Positions 19,931 through 28,404 of a DNA stretch of 64,000 nucleotides are shown piece after piece (the stretch's first letter is position 1; each line of letters begins with the position of its first letter). The DNA is from CAVUOA01 sp963742955 (GTDB taxonomy: Bacteria > Bacteroidota > Ignavibacteria > Tepidaquicellales > OLB5). The notes under the pieces were generated by a model that did not search any database, was not told the DNA's origin, and saw only the letters and a list, made by a program, of their open reading frames with translations. A program made the position numbers and the translations under genes. The stretch lies in NCBI GenBank assembly GCA_963742955.1, contig CAVUOA010000012.1:124001-188000 (forward strand), read 5' to 3'.

Positions 19931-22021
19931 TCAGAATCCGATTTTAATTCCGCCGAAGATTTCTCTAAGCGGTCCGGGCTGATATGAATTACCTCCCGGG
20001 TCGGGTTCTGTAAATGCAATATATTTTTTGTCTGCTAAGTTGCGCACCTGCAGCGAAAGCTCGCCGTTGACTCCTTTAAGCTTCCAGTCCCAGATTATTC
20101 TGGCATTGAAAAGTGAAAACGGGTCAACCGATTCCGCTTCGATATTTGCTCCGTCTATAAATGACCTGCTGTAGGTTTCAGAGCTTACGCCGATTGTAAC
20201 ACCGGGAATAAACTCGTAGGCGAGGTCAACATATATTTCATGTTCGGGCGAGTTGGGCAGGAAATTTCCGTTCTGTATATACTTTACTATCGTGGTATCA
20301 TCCATAATTACACGAATCGGGTCGGGTATATCATACTTAAAGTTCGAATAAGTATATGCAACCTGAAACGCAACCTGTCTTATAGGTGTGAATTTTGCGT
20401 ACAGTTCCGCGCCAAAACGCTTGCTTGCCGCTGCATTACGGTAGAATGTTTCCAGCGGTCTGGTGGATATTCTGTAGCGGTCGAAGTCATTTTCAGTCTT
20501 CATGTAAAATCCTGTTAAATCAAAAAGCAGGTATTTGCTGACCGTTCCTCTTACACCGAGCTCTTCACCCTGCGAAGTTGCAGGCACCAGGTTCTTGTTG
20601 AATCCGCCGAACGCATCGGGGTTCAGAGCAAGCTCTTCAGTTGCGGGGGGCATAAATCCCATGCCCCAGTTTGCGAACAGGTTGATGTTCGGTTTAGGTG
20701 AATATGTTACGCCGATTCTTCCGGTGGCTTTGTTGAAATCCTGGTTTCCGGACAGGTCTATGCCGCCTGTTTTAAGGTTATCTACCAGTTCGTTCTTCAT
20801 CATATCATAGCGGGCGCTTAACATTAAACCCCACTGTTTTCCGATATCTACTCTATCGATTGCAAAAACACCGGAACCTGTCTGTTTGAATGTTTCGTCC
20901 GATTGAAGGTCTGTTCCTTCTATTGCTCCGCCGAGGTTCGGCAGGCGGTATTCATCAATCGACTGGTACTGGAAATCCCCGCCGATTGAGAAATGATTTC
21001 TGATGTTCTTCTTTCCGTAATGGAAAGTATAGAGCAGAGAGCCGCCCGGGGAAATCAGTGTTCTGTGAATAACCGAGCTTGGAACAGCTTCTTTATAATC
21101 GGTTCTTCTTCCGAATGCATAGAACTGGATGTCATGCATATCATTGAAGGCAACCGAGCCGGTTAATCCGCCTGTAAAGCGTTTGGTGTACTGGTATTCG
21201 TTCTTTGGCACAGCATCGGGATTACCCTGTTTCGGGTCTTCCTGAACCATTTTGAGGTTCAAGCCTTCAGCGTTCTCACTGTAGAACTCGGTGTAATACA
21301 TTAAAGGGGTTAAGGTAATTTTCTTATTCGGGGTAACATTGGCTTTGCCGTATATGTTATTGCCCCAGTATTTCTGATGTATTCGGTACCCGTCACCCAT
21401 CAATCTTGAAAATGATACGTTGTAGTTAACATCTTTTACTGTAGCTCCAAATTGTCCGAGTCCCTTCCAGAAGTTATATGTGCCGTAGGAACCGGTACCA
21501 AGACCGTTAAGCGGTTTGCTTCCGCCATCCTGTGTGTTGATGCTGATAATTCCTGCTGAAGAGCTTCCTCCGTATAAAGATGCAGAGGGTCCTCTTAATA
21601 CTTCGATGTTCTTTACAATAGACCAGTTCACATCAAAGAAGTCGGGTGTGAAACCGGTCGGGTCATTAAGCGGGATTCCGTCTAAGAGCACCTTAATGCC
21701 CCTTACTCCGCGTTCTGAAAGTATGCCCTGTCCGCGCATTGAAAGGTGAACACGTTCGCCGTCCGCCTGGTTATCTACCTTAACACCGGGGACAAGCTTC
21801 AGAGCTTCATCAACTGCGATTGTCTTAGGCATAGTTTTAAGGAATTCACTGTTAATTATACTTGCAGCAAATGGTGTTTTATTTAACGGGAGACTGATTC
21901 TTGGCGCGGTGATTATAACTTCAAACGGGTATTTGTATGATGCAGTATCACCCTTAGTCATCTGCGAATACCCCGTTTGAACACCGAAGAGTATGGTGAA
22001 AATTATTATAAGACGTTTCAT
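19931..22021 (-). CDS. TonB-dependent outer-membrane receptor
   Basis: 696 residues. Signal peptide (MKRLIIIFTILFG...SQM), TonB-box-like FEVIITAPR (about 34-42), plug domain (DEALKLVPGVKVDNQ; LSMRGQGILSERGVRGIKVLLDGIPLNDPTG; VEVLRGPSASLYGGSSSAGIISI) and a full barrel ending in KIGF, with the terminal aromatic residue needed for BAM recognition. No carboxypeptidase-like domain. The small RAPP-tail protein at 22126-22521 starts about 100 bp upstream on the same strand. Substrate unknown. No riboswitch was recognised in the 105-bp leader. Confidence 0.92.
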   Translation of the reverse strand: MKRLIIIFTILFGVQTGYSQMTKGDTASYKYPFEVIITAPRISLPLNKTPFAASIINSEFLKTMPKTIAVDEALKLVPGVKVDNQADGERVHLSMRGQGILSERGVRGIKVLLDGIPLNDPTGFTPDFFDVNWSIVKNIEVLRGPSASLYGGSSSAGIISINTQDGGSKPLNGLGTGSYGTYNFWKGLGQFGATVKDVNYNVSFSRLMGDGYRIHQKYWGNNIYGKANVTPNKKITLTPLMYYTEFYSENAEGLNLKMVQEDPKQGNPDAVPKNEYQYTKRFTGGLTGSVAFNDMHDIQFYAFGRRTDYKEAVPSSVIHRTLISPGGSLLYTFHYGKKNIRNHFSIGGDFQYQSIDEYRLPNLGGAIEGTDLQSDETFKQTGSGVFAIDRVDIGKQWGLMLSARYDMMKNELVDNLKTGGIDLSGNQDFNKATGRIGVTYSPKPNINLFANWGMGFMPPATEELALNPDAFGGFNKNLVPATSQGEELGVRGTVSKYLLFDLTGFYMKTENDFDRYRISTRPLETFYRNAAASKRFGAELYAKFTPIRQVAFQVAYTYSNFKYDIPDPIRVIMDDTTIVKYIQNGNFLPNSPEHEIYVDLAYEFIPGVTIGVSSETYSRSFIDGANIEAESVDPFSLFNARIIWDWKLKGVNGELSLQVRNLADKKYIAFTEPDPGGNSYQPGPLREIFGGIKIGF

Positions 22022-22125
22022 ATTTTTTTACTTTAATTTGAACTTTCGACAGGCGCACGCAGATTACAGACGTCTCATTAAATCCGTATCCGCCAATCGA
22101 TAAATTTTAATAATCCTTTATTACT

Positions 22126-22521
22126 TTATGCAGAGAAAATATGAAACGGAGGGGCGCGGTCCCTTTCAACAGAAAAAGGTTCGAGGGGAAGAATTAAAAC
22201 ATTAAAGGAGGAAATAGTTCCGATTTCGGAACGCAGAAACTTAATATCATTTATAATAGGAAGTTCAACAGCTGATAGTTTTTCGGTGAAGCAGCTGCAA
22301 TAAATTTTTGATTCGAATTTTTGAAGCGGGAATAAATCAGGTGCACAGTCAGAGCTTGTGTAAGAGAGTACGTTGAAAATCCACGAGAGAAAAATAATAA
22401 GCTTCACGAAACTATATCTCCCCATCGGGGAAATATCAAATTTCCTGTAAAGCCTAAGAAGATATTTTAAGATGCGTTTCAAATCCTGTAAAATCGTAAA
22501 GACACATTTGAATAAAATCAT
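22126..22521 (-). CDS. Small membrane-anchored protein with RAPP tail, paralogue of 17644-17985
   Basis: 131 residues. Basic N-terminus (RILKYLLRLYRKFDISPMG), one hydrophobic helix (KLIIFLSWIFNVL), then a region with three Cys (SSDCAP, YCSCF) and the C-terminal ERDRAPPFHIFSA. The plan and the ends match the protein at 17644-17985. Its gene heads a two-gene minus-strand unit with the TonB receptor 19931-22021. The Cys residues are absent from the other paralogue. A role in assisting uptake, perhaps of a metal, is inferred from position only. Confidence 0.6.
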   Translation of the reverse strand: MILFKCVFTILQDLKRILKYLLRLYRKFDISPMGRYSFVKLIIFLSWIFNVLSYTSSDCAPDLFPLQKFESKIYCSCFTEKLSAVELPIINDIKFLRSEIGTISSFNVLILPLEPFSVERDRAPPFHIFSA

Positions 22522-22688
22522 TCGTGATAACCTGTACCTTTTTGAAGTGAAAGGCGTACATCACAACCCAAATTTAATTTACAGGAATTGAATAGACAAT
22601 GTTATAATACAGTTGATTGGAAATCGGGGTTTATAAAAGTTCCCGTTTTTCAGAATTTTTTTAAAAAGGAGGAAAAAATGACTTAAAA

Positions 22689-23057
22689 TCAGTTAAATTC
22701 TTCAATCAGCATTGCTTTGGGAATAATGTCTGAGGGAGCTGTGTCAAGTATTTTTCTTTCGAATACACGTTCAGTATCTGTACGGGATTCTACTATTTTA
22801 CCGTCCCTGTAGCATGTTACTATTCCCCGGAATGACACCCATTTCATTTTAGCGCTTGAAGAAAGAAAGCATCCTTTATAACCGAGTATGCCCGGCAGTA
22901 CAACTCTGTTTTTACTTATTGGAAGAGTATTCCATAAGTCAACAAGGTGTTCTGCTTCCTGTTCTGATACTGTCCATTGGGGGTCGGAGCGCCCTGAATA
23001 AATCAAGGCGCCGCATACCCAGTAATTTAAATTTTTATTTGATTTTAATATGACCAT
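22689..23057 (-). CDS. Unknown protein with SGR-(N/D)P / LGY(K/R)G domain
   Basis: 122 residues, no signal peptide. Residues 17-62 contain the pattern SGRSDPQW (21-28), an E-rich helix, and LGYKG (58-62). The same pattern occurs at the N-terminus of the next protein upstream (23035-23928: SGRENP at 11-16, LGYRG at 48-52). I recall related sequences as uncharacterised proteins in diverse bacteria, but cannot name a family. The start codon lies 23 bp inside the upstream gene, so translation is probably coupled. The two genes likely encode interacting or duplicated components. Confidence 0.65.
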   Translation of the reverse strand: MVILKSNKNLNYWVCGALIYSGRSDPQWTVSEQEAEHLVDLWNTLPISKNRVVLPGILGYKGCFLSSSAKMKWVSFRGIVTCYRDGKIVESRTDTERVFERKILDTAPSDIIPKAMLIEEFN

Positions 23058-23928
23058 GCATTACTGTCATAAAAGTGCAAAATTGTGTATAAGGTCCGCG
23101 GTCTGCGGTTCTTGGGTCAGGAATTAAATGTCCGCTGTTATCAAGATTTGTTGCTTGTGTTCCGCCGGGCTTGTGCGACCAATAACCGTTCTGACCTTTT
23201 CTATACCAATGGTAATCCCAGTTAGGCGCTATAACAAGAGCAACCAGATGCCCGGTTCCCGGACATTTATTGTTTGCGCCGGGGTTATCAATCAGGCAAT
23301 CGGCAACAGCTCCCATTTTAGCGCTCGTTTGTCCAGACGCTACACTGCACCCCGAAAGAGAAGTGTATTGGGAACCTGCAGCTCTGCCGGGCTGTGCGTA
23401 AGTATCGGTTCTGTAATTGGTGGAGTAGTTGTAGCAATTGTTGTTGCTCTGTTTTTGACCGCCGTCATTCCACCATGCCGGCTCAAATAAAGGTGCGCAT
23501 GAACAAAGCAGCTTAACAGGAGGCCATTTGAAAATATTCGGGTTTAGTTTTATACGGCTCTCAATAAGCAGCTTGCGTTCTTTTAACAATCGTTTCTTAA
23601 AACCGCCCGGCAGGCGGATGTTCTTTATCTTGCTTAGTTTTTTGAAGATGTAATCTTCTGCGCCTTTATCTTCGAATTTGATTACATCGCGGGGACTGTA
23701 AATATGTCCCGCCGAAAGATGCATGTTCAATGGAAATGCTCGTGTTGGTGAGCTTACCTGCTCAACGATAAGTCCCCTGTAGCCGAGGTTAAAAGGAGCA
23801 GGCGGCGCTTTCCTGACTTTTTTATCCTGTGATATTAAGTCAAGAAATTTTATTGATTCCCTGTTATTCAATTCGATTACAGGGTTTTCTCTTCCGCTGA
23901 AGATGTCAAGAGTGATTTTGAGTTTCAT
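23035..23928 (-). CDS. Unknown two-domain protein: SGR-NP domain plus CYNYxTNxxTDTxAQPG domain
   Basis: 297 residues, no signal peptide or membrane helix. The N-terminal domain (1-75) carries SGRENP and LGYRG, as in the downstream protein. After a basic linker, the C-terminal domain (about 141-290) has CSC, WWNDGG, CYNYSTN (165-171), DTYAQPG (175-181), GHLVALVIAP, DYHWYR (238-243), YWSHKPGG (249-256), DNSG and IPDP. The spaced Cys, Asn, His and Trp residues suggest an enzyme-like or secreted-peptidase-like fold, but no known catalytic signature is recognised. Comparable CYNY...AQPG sequences exist, from memory, as unannotated proteins. Function unknown. Confidence 0.7.
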   Translation of the reverse strand: MKLKITLDIFSGRENPVIELNNRESIKFLDLISQDKKVRKAPPAPFNLGYRGLIVEQVSSPTRAFPLNMHLSAGHIYSPRDVIKFEDKGAEDYIFKKLSKIKNIRLPGGFKKRLLKERKLLIESRIKLNPNIFKWPPVKLLCSCAPLFEPAWWNDGGQKQSNNNCYNYSTNYRTDTYAQPGRAAGSQYTSLSGCSVASGQTSAKMGAVADCLIDNPGANNKCPGTGHLVALVIAPNWDYHWYRKGQNGYWSHKPGGTQATNLDNSGHLIPDPRTADRGPYTQFCTFMTVMHGHIKIK

Positions 23929-24147
23929 GGTTATTTGCCTTTTGTTTTATAAATTCTAAGACAAATATAATATGGAAATTTGTATTTGGTTCGTGTCAAA
24001 TTTTTTGAAATGTAATGAAAATTTGAGCGGACTTTTCTGCCAAAGCAGGCAAAAAAGAGTGAATACATTAAATTTTTGAAGTTTTTAAGCAATAACAGAA
24101 AGCGGGTTTATCATTAGAAATGAAGTGACAGTTGAAGTAAAATAAAA

Positions 24148-24168
24148 AGCCCGGTGGTATCCCGGGCT
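24148..24168 (-). terminator. Terminator of the pta-ackA operon
   Basis: Seven-bp stem AGCCCGG/CCGGGCT with a 7-nt loop. On the minus strand it is followed by TTTTTATTTT. It lies 25 bp after the ackA stop codon. Confidence 0.85.
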
Positions 24169-24192
24169 GATTAAGTCGGGGTAAATATTATT

Positions 24193-25404
24193 TCAGGAGC
24201 CGTTCTTCTTTATTACTTCAACCGTATCTAATGCAATAACAAGCTCCTCATTTGTCGGTACAACAATTACTTTTACTTTTGAGCTGGCTTTGGATATTAC
24301 GCTTTCTTTTGCTTTTACGGTTTCGTTCTTTTTGGTATCGAACTCAAGTCCCATGAACTCCAATCCTTTGCAGACGCTTTCTCTTGTCGGGGCGGAATTT
24401 TCGCCAATGCCTCCGGTGAAAACAATTACATCAACACCGCCCATTGCCGCAGCATAAGCGCCGATGTATTTCTTAATCCGGTAGTTAAACATTTCAAGCG
24501 CAAGTATTGCGCGGTGATTTTTCTTGTTAACAGCGGCATCTTCAATCTCACGCATGTCTGATGAAACGCCGGAGATTCCAATCATACCGCTGAATTTATT
24601 AATCAGAGTGTTTGTGGTTTGAATTCCGATTTCCTCTTTTGACATAATGAAGGTCAGCACACCTGCATCTATATCGCCGCATCTGGTGCCCATGATTAAT
24701 CCTTCGACTGGTGTCATTCCCATTGATGTATCAACCGATTTTCCGTTCTTTATTGCCGCTATCGATGAGCCGTTGCCGAGATGACATGTGATAATTTTTG
24801 TGTTCTCCTTAGGTATGCCGAGAATTTCACATGCTCTTGCCGAAACATACCTGTGGCTAGTACCGTGGAATCCGTAACGTCTTATTTTGTATTTTTCGTA
24901 CAGCGAGTAGGGAAGCGCATACATAAAAACCGATGGCTCCATTGTCTGGTGAAATGCTGTATCGAATACGCCTGCCTGCGGTACATTCGGCAGCAGCGCT
25001 TTCATGGCGTAAATACCTTTGAGGTTCGGGGGATTATGCAGCGGCGCAAGGTCGATGCATTCTTCCATTTGGGCTATTACTTCATCGGTAATCATAACGC
25101 TTGATTTGAATTTTTCTGCGCCGTGAACTACTCTATGCCCAACTGCGTTTATTTCATCAAGACTTTTTATGCTTCCGTGCTTATCGCTGACAAGTACACC
25201 GAGCAGAAATTCTATTCCCGCCTGATGGTCAACAATTTCGCCTTCGAGCTTTACGGTATTACCGTCATTTCTTTCGTTCTTTATAAAAGCTCCGTTTAAC
25301 CCGATTTTCTCAACAATGCCTTTTGCAAGAACTTCTTTTTTATCAATATTGAAAAGCTGGTATTTTATAGAGGAGCTTCCACAGTTTAAAACTAAAATTT
25401 TCAT
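24193..25404 (-). CDS. ackA: Acetate kinase
   Basis: 403 residues, the usual family length. It interconverts acetyl phosphate + ADP and acetate + ATP in the cytoplasm. Starts with the ASKHA fold signature MKILVLNCGSSSIKYQLF. Also visible: VVHGAEKF, the GFHGTSHRYV motif, HLGNGSSIAAIKNGKSVDTSMG, and FTGGIGENSAPTRE near the C-terminus. It is the last gene of the minus-strand set pta, hydroxyacyl-CoA dehydrogenase, ackA (19-bp gap upstream), and is followed by a terminator. The phosphoketolase at 41693-44080 would feed its substrate. Confidence 0.97.
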   Translation of the reverse strand: MKILVLNCGSSSIKYQLFNIDKKEVLAKGIVEKIGLNGAFIKNERNDGNTVKLEGEIVDHQAGIEFLLGVLVSDKHGSIKSLDEINAVGHRVVHGAEKFKSSVMITDEVIAQMEECIDLAPLHNPPNLKGIYAMKALLPNVPQAGVFDTAFHQTMEPSVFMYALPYSLYEKYKIRRYGFHGTSHRYVSARACEILGIPKENTKIITCHLGNGSSIAAIKNGKSVDTSMGMTPVEGLIMGTRCGDIDAGVLTFIMSKEEIGIQTTNTLINKFSGMIGISGVSSDMREIEDAAVNKKNHRAILALEMFNYRIKKYIGAYAAAMGGVDVIVFTGGIGENSAPTRESVCKGLEFMGLEFDTKKNETVKAKESVISKASSKVKVIVVPTNEELVIALDTVEVIKKNGS

Positions 25405-25423
25405 AATATATACTGTTTGTGTG

Positions 25424-26380
25424 CTAAATTTTTGTACTTAATTTTTTCCCGTCGGAATAGTTGTAGAAACCCTGTCCTGCAATTCTTCCAAGCCTTCCGG
25501 CCCTGACAAGTTTTTTAATAAGCGGTGATGATTTAAATTTTCTGTCACCGAATTCATCATAAAGGTTATCCATCCACATATCAAGTTTGTCAAGCCCTAT
25601 TTTATCAGCCATTTCAAACGGTCCCAGCTGCATGCCGTAACCAAGCTTCATCGTTTCATCTACATCTTCAATTGAGGCAACACCTTCCATATACAATTCG
25701 CATGCTTCGTTAATCAAAGGTATAACAAGACGTGTGCTGATATTGCCGGGTGATTCGTTAACGGTGATGAGCCTTTTATCAATTGTACGAATGAACTTTT
25801 TAACGGTTTCAAATGCTTCTTCAGAGGTTTTGAGCGAGCGTTCTACTTCAACCACGCGCACTGTATTTGCAGGTGAGAGGAAATGTATTCCGATAGCGCG
25901 CTCGGGATATTCCAGTACCGAAGCAAGCTCTGATATTACGATAGTCGATGAGTTGGTTGCGATGATTGTACTTGGTGAAACAACTTTTTCAATCTTGCTG
26001 AATATTTCCTGCTTTATGCTGATAACGCTCTTGTCATATCCGTGAGAGCTGATGCATTCTATGACGATTCCGCATTTCTTAAGCACGTTGTAATCTGTAT
26101 AACCCTTTATCCTCGAGAGGACTGCGCGCTTTTCACCGGCGGTTAAGCCCCAGCGGTTTATCATTCCGTCAAGCTTGCTGTTAAGCTCATCGAAAGCTTC
26201 TTTAACACGGATGTTTGATATTTCTATAAATACCACATCGATTCCGTGGCTGCTAATCAGCAGCGCGATATCCTGCCCCATAGAACCGCACCCAATAATT
26301 CCGATTTTATTCAGCACTGATGACTGCGGTTTTACGGTTTTATTAATACTGTAATCTTCAAGTTTTTCTTTATCTGCCAT
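25424..26380 (-). CDS. 3-hydroxyacyl-CoA (3-hydroxybutyryl-CoA) dehydrogenase
   Basis: 318 residues. Rossmann domain with GIIGCGSMGQDIA after a 24-residue polar extension, ECISSHG, SSTIVISELA, then GIHFLSPANTVRVVEV. The C-terminal helical domain has SPGNISTRLVIPLINEAC and an ending GRIAGQGFYNYSDGKK. This matches single-function enzymes that interconvert 3-hydroxyacyl-CoA and acetoacyl-CoA with NAD(H). In the usual enzyme the loop reads HFFNP; here HFLSP, which is a mild change. Its place between pta and ackA is unusual and suggests coupling of acyl-CoA and acetate metabolism (inferred). Confidence 0.85.
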   Translation of the reverse strand: MADKEKLEDYSINKTVKPQSSVLNKIGIIGCGSMGQDIALLISSHGIDVVFIEISNIRVKEAFDELNSKLDGMINRWGLTAGEKRAVLSRIKGYTDYNVLKKCGIVIECISSHGYDKSVISIKQEIFSKIEKVVSPSTIIATNSSTIVISELASVLEYPERAIGIHFLSPANTVRVVEVERSLKTSEEAFETVKKFIRTIDKRLITVNESPGNISTRLVIPLINEACELYMEGVASIEDVDETMKLGYGMQLGPFEMADKIGLDKLDMWMDNLYDEFGDRKFKSSPLIKKLVRAGRLGRIAGQGFYNYSDGKKLSTKI

Positions 26381-26430
26381 TTTATATATCTTTTAGATTT
26401 TTCCTTTAGTTATGTGTTTTTGTTCAAAGA

Positions 26431-26527
26431 CCTCACCCTCCGGTTCCTCTCCTGAAAAGGAGAGGGAGGGGATTACTCATATATTTTCTTCTCCCCTCTC
26501 TTCATTAGGAGAGGGGCAGAGGTGAGG
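26431..26527. repeat. 97-bp REP-like element with two hairpins
   Basis: Bounded by CCTCACC (26431-26437) and GGTGAGG (26521-26527). Inside are two perfect hairpins: CCTCTCCT/AGGAGAGG (26446-26465) and CCCCTCTC/GAGAGGGG (26493-26516). It is the same sequence family as 16678-16703 and lies in the pta to dehydrogenase gap. Confidence 0.8.
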
Positions 26528-26533
26528 TGTACA

Positions 26534-27537
26534 CTAATATGTTCCCGCTGCCTGCGATGAAGTGATTGCTGCAAGATAAAATATGTCTTCGGCAGAGCAC
26601 CCGCGGGAGAGGTCGTTTATCGGGGCTGCCATACCCTGAAGCACAGGTCCAATTGCCTCGGCTCCGGCAAGCCGCTGAACCAGCTTATATGCAATATTAC
26701 CCGATTGCAGGTCGGGAAAATAAGAACGTTTGCTTTTCCTGCAATGGGGGAGTTGGGTGATTTTTTCTTGCCGATTGATTCGATTATCGCTGCATCTGCC
26801 TGAAGCTCGCCGTCTATTAACAGCTTCGGGTCCATTTCTTTAGCAATCTTTGTTGCATTAATGACCTTTGTGACCATATCATGTTCTGCGCTTCCTTTTG
26901 TTGAGAAGCTGAGCATTGCAACTTTCGGCTCGATACCGGCTATTGCTTTTGTTGTCCGCGCAGTAGATACTGCAATTTCTGCAAGTTGGCGTTCATCGGG
27001 GTCAGGATGAACTGCGCAGTCCGCAAAAACCAGCAAGCCATCTTCTCCGAATGATTTATCTTTGAGCAGCATAAAAAATGCGCCCGATACAATACTAATG
27101 CCCGGAAGAGTTTTTACAAACTGGAACGCCGGTCTAAGAACATCGCCGGTTGCATGAATGGCGCCACTGACTTCGCCGTCAGCATCGCCGTGTTTAATCA
27201 TAAGTGTTGCAAGGTAAAGCGGTTCTTTAAGCAGTTCTAATGCTTTTTCTTTTGTCAATCCTTTATGTTTGCGAAGCTCGACCATTGTATCGGCGTAAGT
27301 ATTCAGTTTATCGTAATTGGAAGGGTTAACAATAACAGCTTTCTCAATATTAGATAAACCTAACTTTGAAGAAGCTGATTTTATTTCATCGGGATTTCCG
27401 ATTAGGATAACCTGAGCAATTTGTTCGGCAATCAAACGGTCGGCAGCTTTCAAATTACGTTCTTCCAAAGATTCTGGAAGAACGATTCTTTTGAAATGCT
27501 TCTTTGCATTTTCAAGTATTCGTTTTTTTAAGTCCAT
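26534..27537 (-). CDS. pta: Phosphate acetyltransferase (frameshifted near the 3' end)
   Basis: About 334 residues once corrected. Catalyses acetyl-CoA + phosphate to acetyl phosphate + CoA. Visible family features: RIVLPESLEERNLKAADRL at the N-terminus, GDADGEVSGAIHATGDVLRPAFQ, FADCAVHPDP, SFSTKGSAEHDMV, and DGELQADAAI. The frame is lost near 26712-26714, where one G seems missing in CCCGACC (minus strand). Restoring it gives FPDLQSGNIAYKLVQRLAGAEAIGP and the family-typical end, with stop at 26534-26536. I read the shift as a sequence error. First gene of the pta-ackA set. Confidence 0.92.
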
Positions 27538-27563
27538 TGTAATCTTTTAAATGTTAAATTGGG

Positions 27564-27582
27564 CCTGCCTGCTGCAGGCAGG
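27564..27582. repeat. Palindrome CCTGCCTGC-T-GCAGGCAGG
   Basis: Nine-bp arms with a 1-nt centre, located 26 bp upstream of the pta start in a gene-free gap of 299 bp (27538-27836). A related CTGCCAAAGCAG hairpin lies near 24038. It is a dispersed REP-like element; a regulatory role is possible but not shown. The rest of the gap is AT-rich and shows nothing else. Confidence 0.6.
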
Positions 27583-27836
27583 TATAGAATTTCGGTGAGT
27601 TGTAAATGAAAGTTTGAACCGGATGTAATAGCAGTATGTATCAATCTTATTATATGATTATAACAATCATTGCAAGATATACTGAAAAAATGAGAAATTA
27701 AATGGAAAAAGGGGGTATTTTGGTTAAAAAATGGTTAAAATTTCTAATATGATGGCAATTCAATTTGAAGGAGTATAACGCAGAAAAATAGCAAAACTTT
27801 TATTTCCTTTAAAAAGCAGCGGTATTTCTAAAACAT

Positions 27837-28382
27837 TTAAGGCAATAATACCGCAGCGGCTATTACTGTTGTCCATAATCCGTTTTTATCACCTTCGGCG
27901 GTTTGGGTTATATTAAATGTCTTTACAATTTTATCTGACATTTTAAATACTTTTTCTCTTTCATTCCAATCGGATTCAGGATTAAATTCAATTCCAAGAG
28001 CAGTTGCCAGCATTTGCGCAGCCAGGTCTTCGGCATATTCACCGGCGATTTTTTCTTTAACTCCATACGGATGGTATTCTGAAATATAGCCATAATTTAA
28101 TTTATCTGCCGGTAATGCCGCCCCAATTGAAGCTGCTATCAATTGGTTTGGCTCATTAGTAGAATTTCTAGCCATCACAGTAAAAATAATTTGCCCCGGG
28201 TTAATTTCTCTAATTCCTTCTTCTTTAGAGATTCTTCTGCAATTAGGGGGGAAAATACTGCTTACAGAAACAAGATTGCATTTTTCTATTCCCGCATTTC
28301 TCAGAGCGCTTTCAAACGAGTTCAGGTAGCCTTTGTTTCTTCCCACGCCCTTGGTGAAGAATATTTTCCCGGGTTTATACAT
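27837..28382 (-). CDS. Pyruvoyl-dependent arginine decarboxylase
   Basis: 181 residues. It is made as a proenzyme that cleaves itself at a Ser-Ser bond to form a pyruvoyl group. The site is visible as LVSVSSIFPPNCR, with cleavage expected between S41 and S42. Further conserved parts: PGQIIFTVMAR, SIGAALP, YGYISEYHPYG, and the C-terminal LWTTVIAAAVLLP. It makes agmatine from arginine, the first step toward polyamines. It is 22 bp downstream of the radical SAM gene, on the same strand and possibly the same transcript. Confidence 0.93.
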   Translation of the reverse strand: MYKPGKIFFTKGVGRNKGYLNSFESALRNAGIEKCNLVSVSSIFPPNCRRISKEEGIREINPGQIIFTVMARNSTNEPNQLIAASIGAALPADKLNYGYISEYHPYGVKEKIAGEYAEDLAAQMLATALGIEFNPESDWNEREKVFKMSDKIVKTFNITQTAEGDKNGLWTTVIAAAVLLP

Positions 28383-28404
28383 TAAGAAATCTTTCTAAAT
28401 GAAT

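Noticed and set aside
19627..20019. 130-residue minus-strand frame downstream of and overlapping the TonB receptor end
   Set aside because: It runs through repeat debris and the terminator hairpin, with Pro/Ser-rich random-like sequence and no RBS.
22021..22126. Possible riboswitch upstream of the TonB receptor
   Set aside because: No cobalamin, TPP or other conserved riboswitch core was found in the 105-bp leader.
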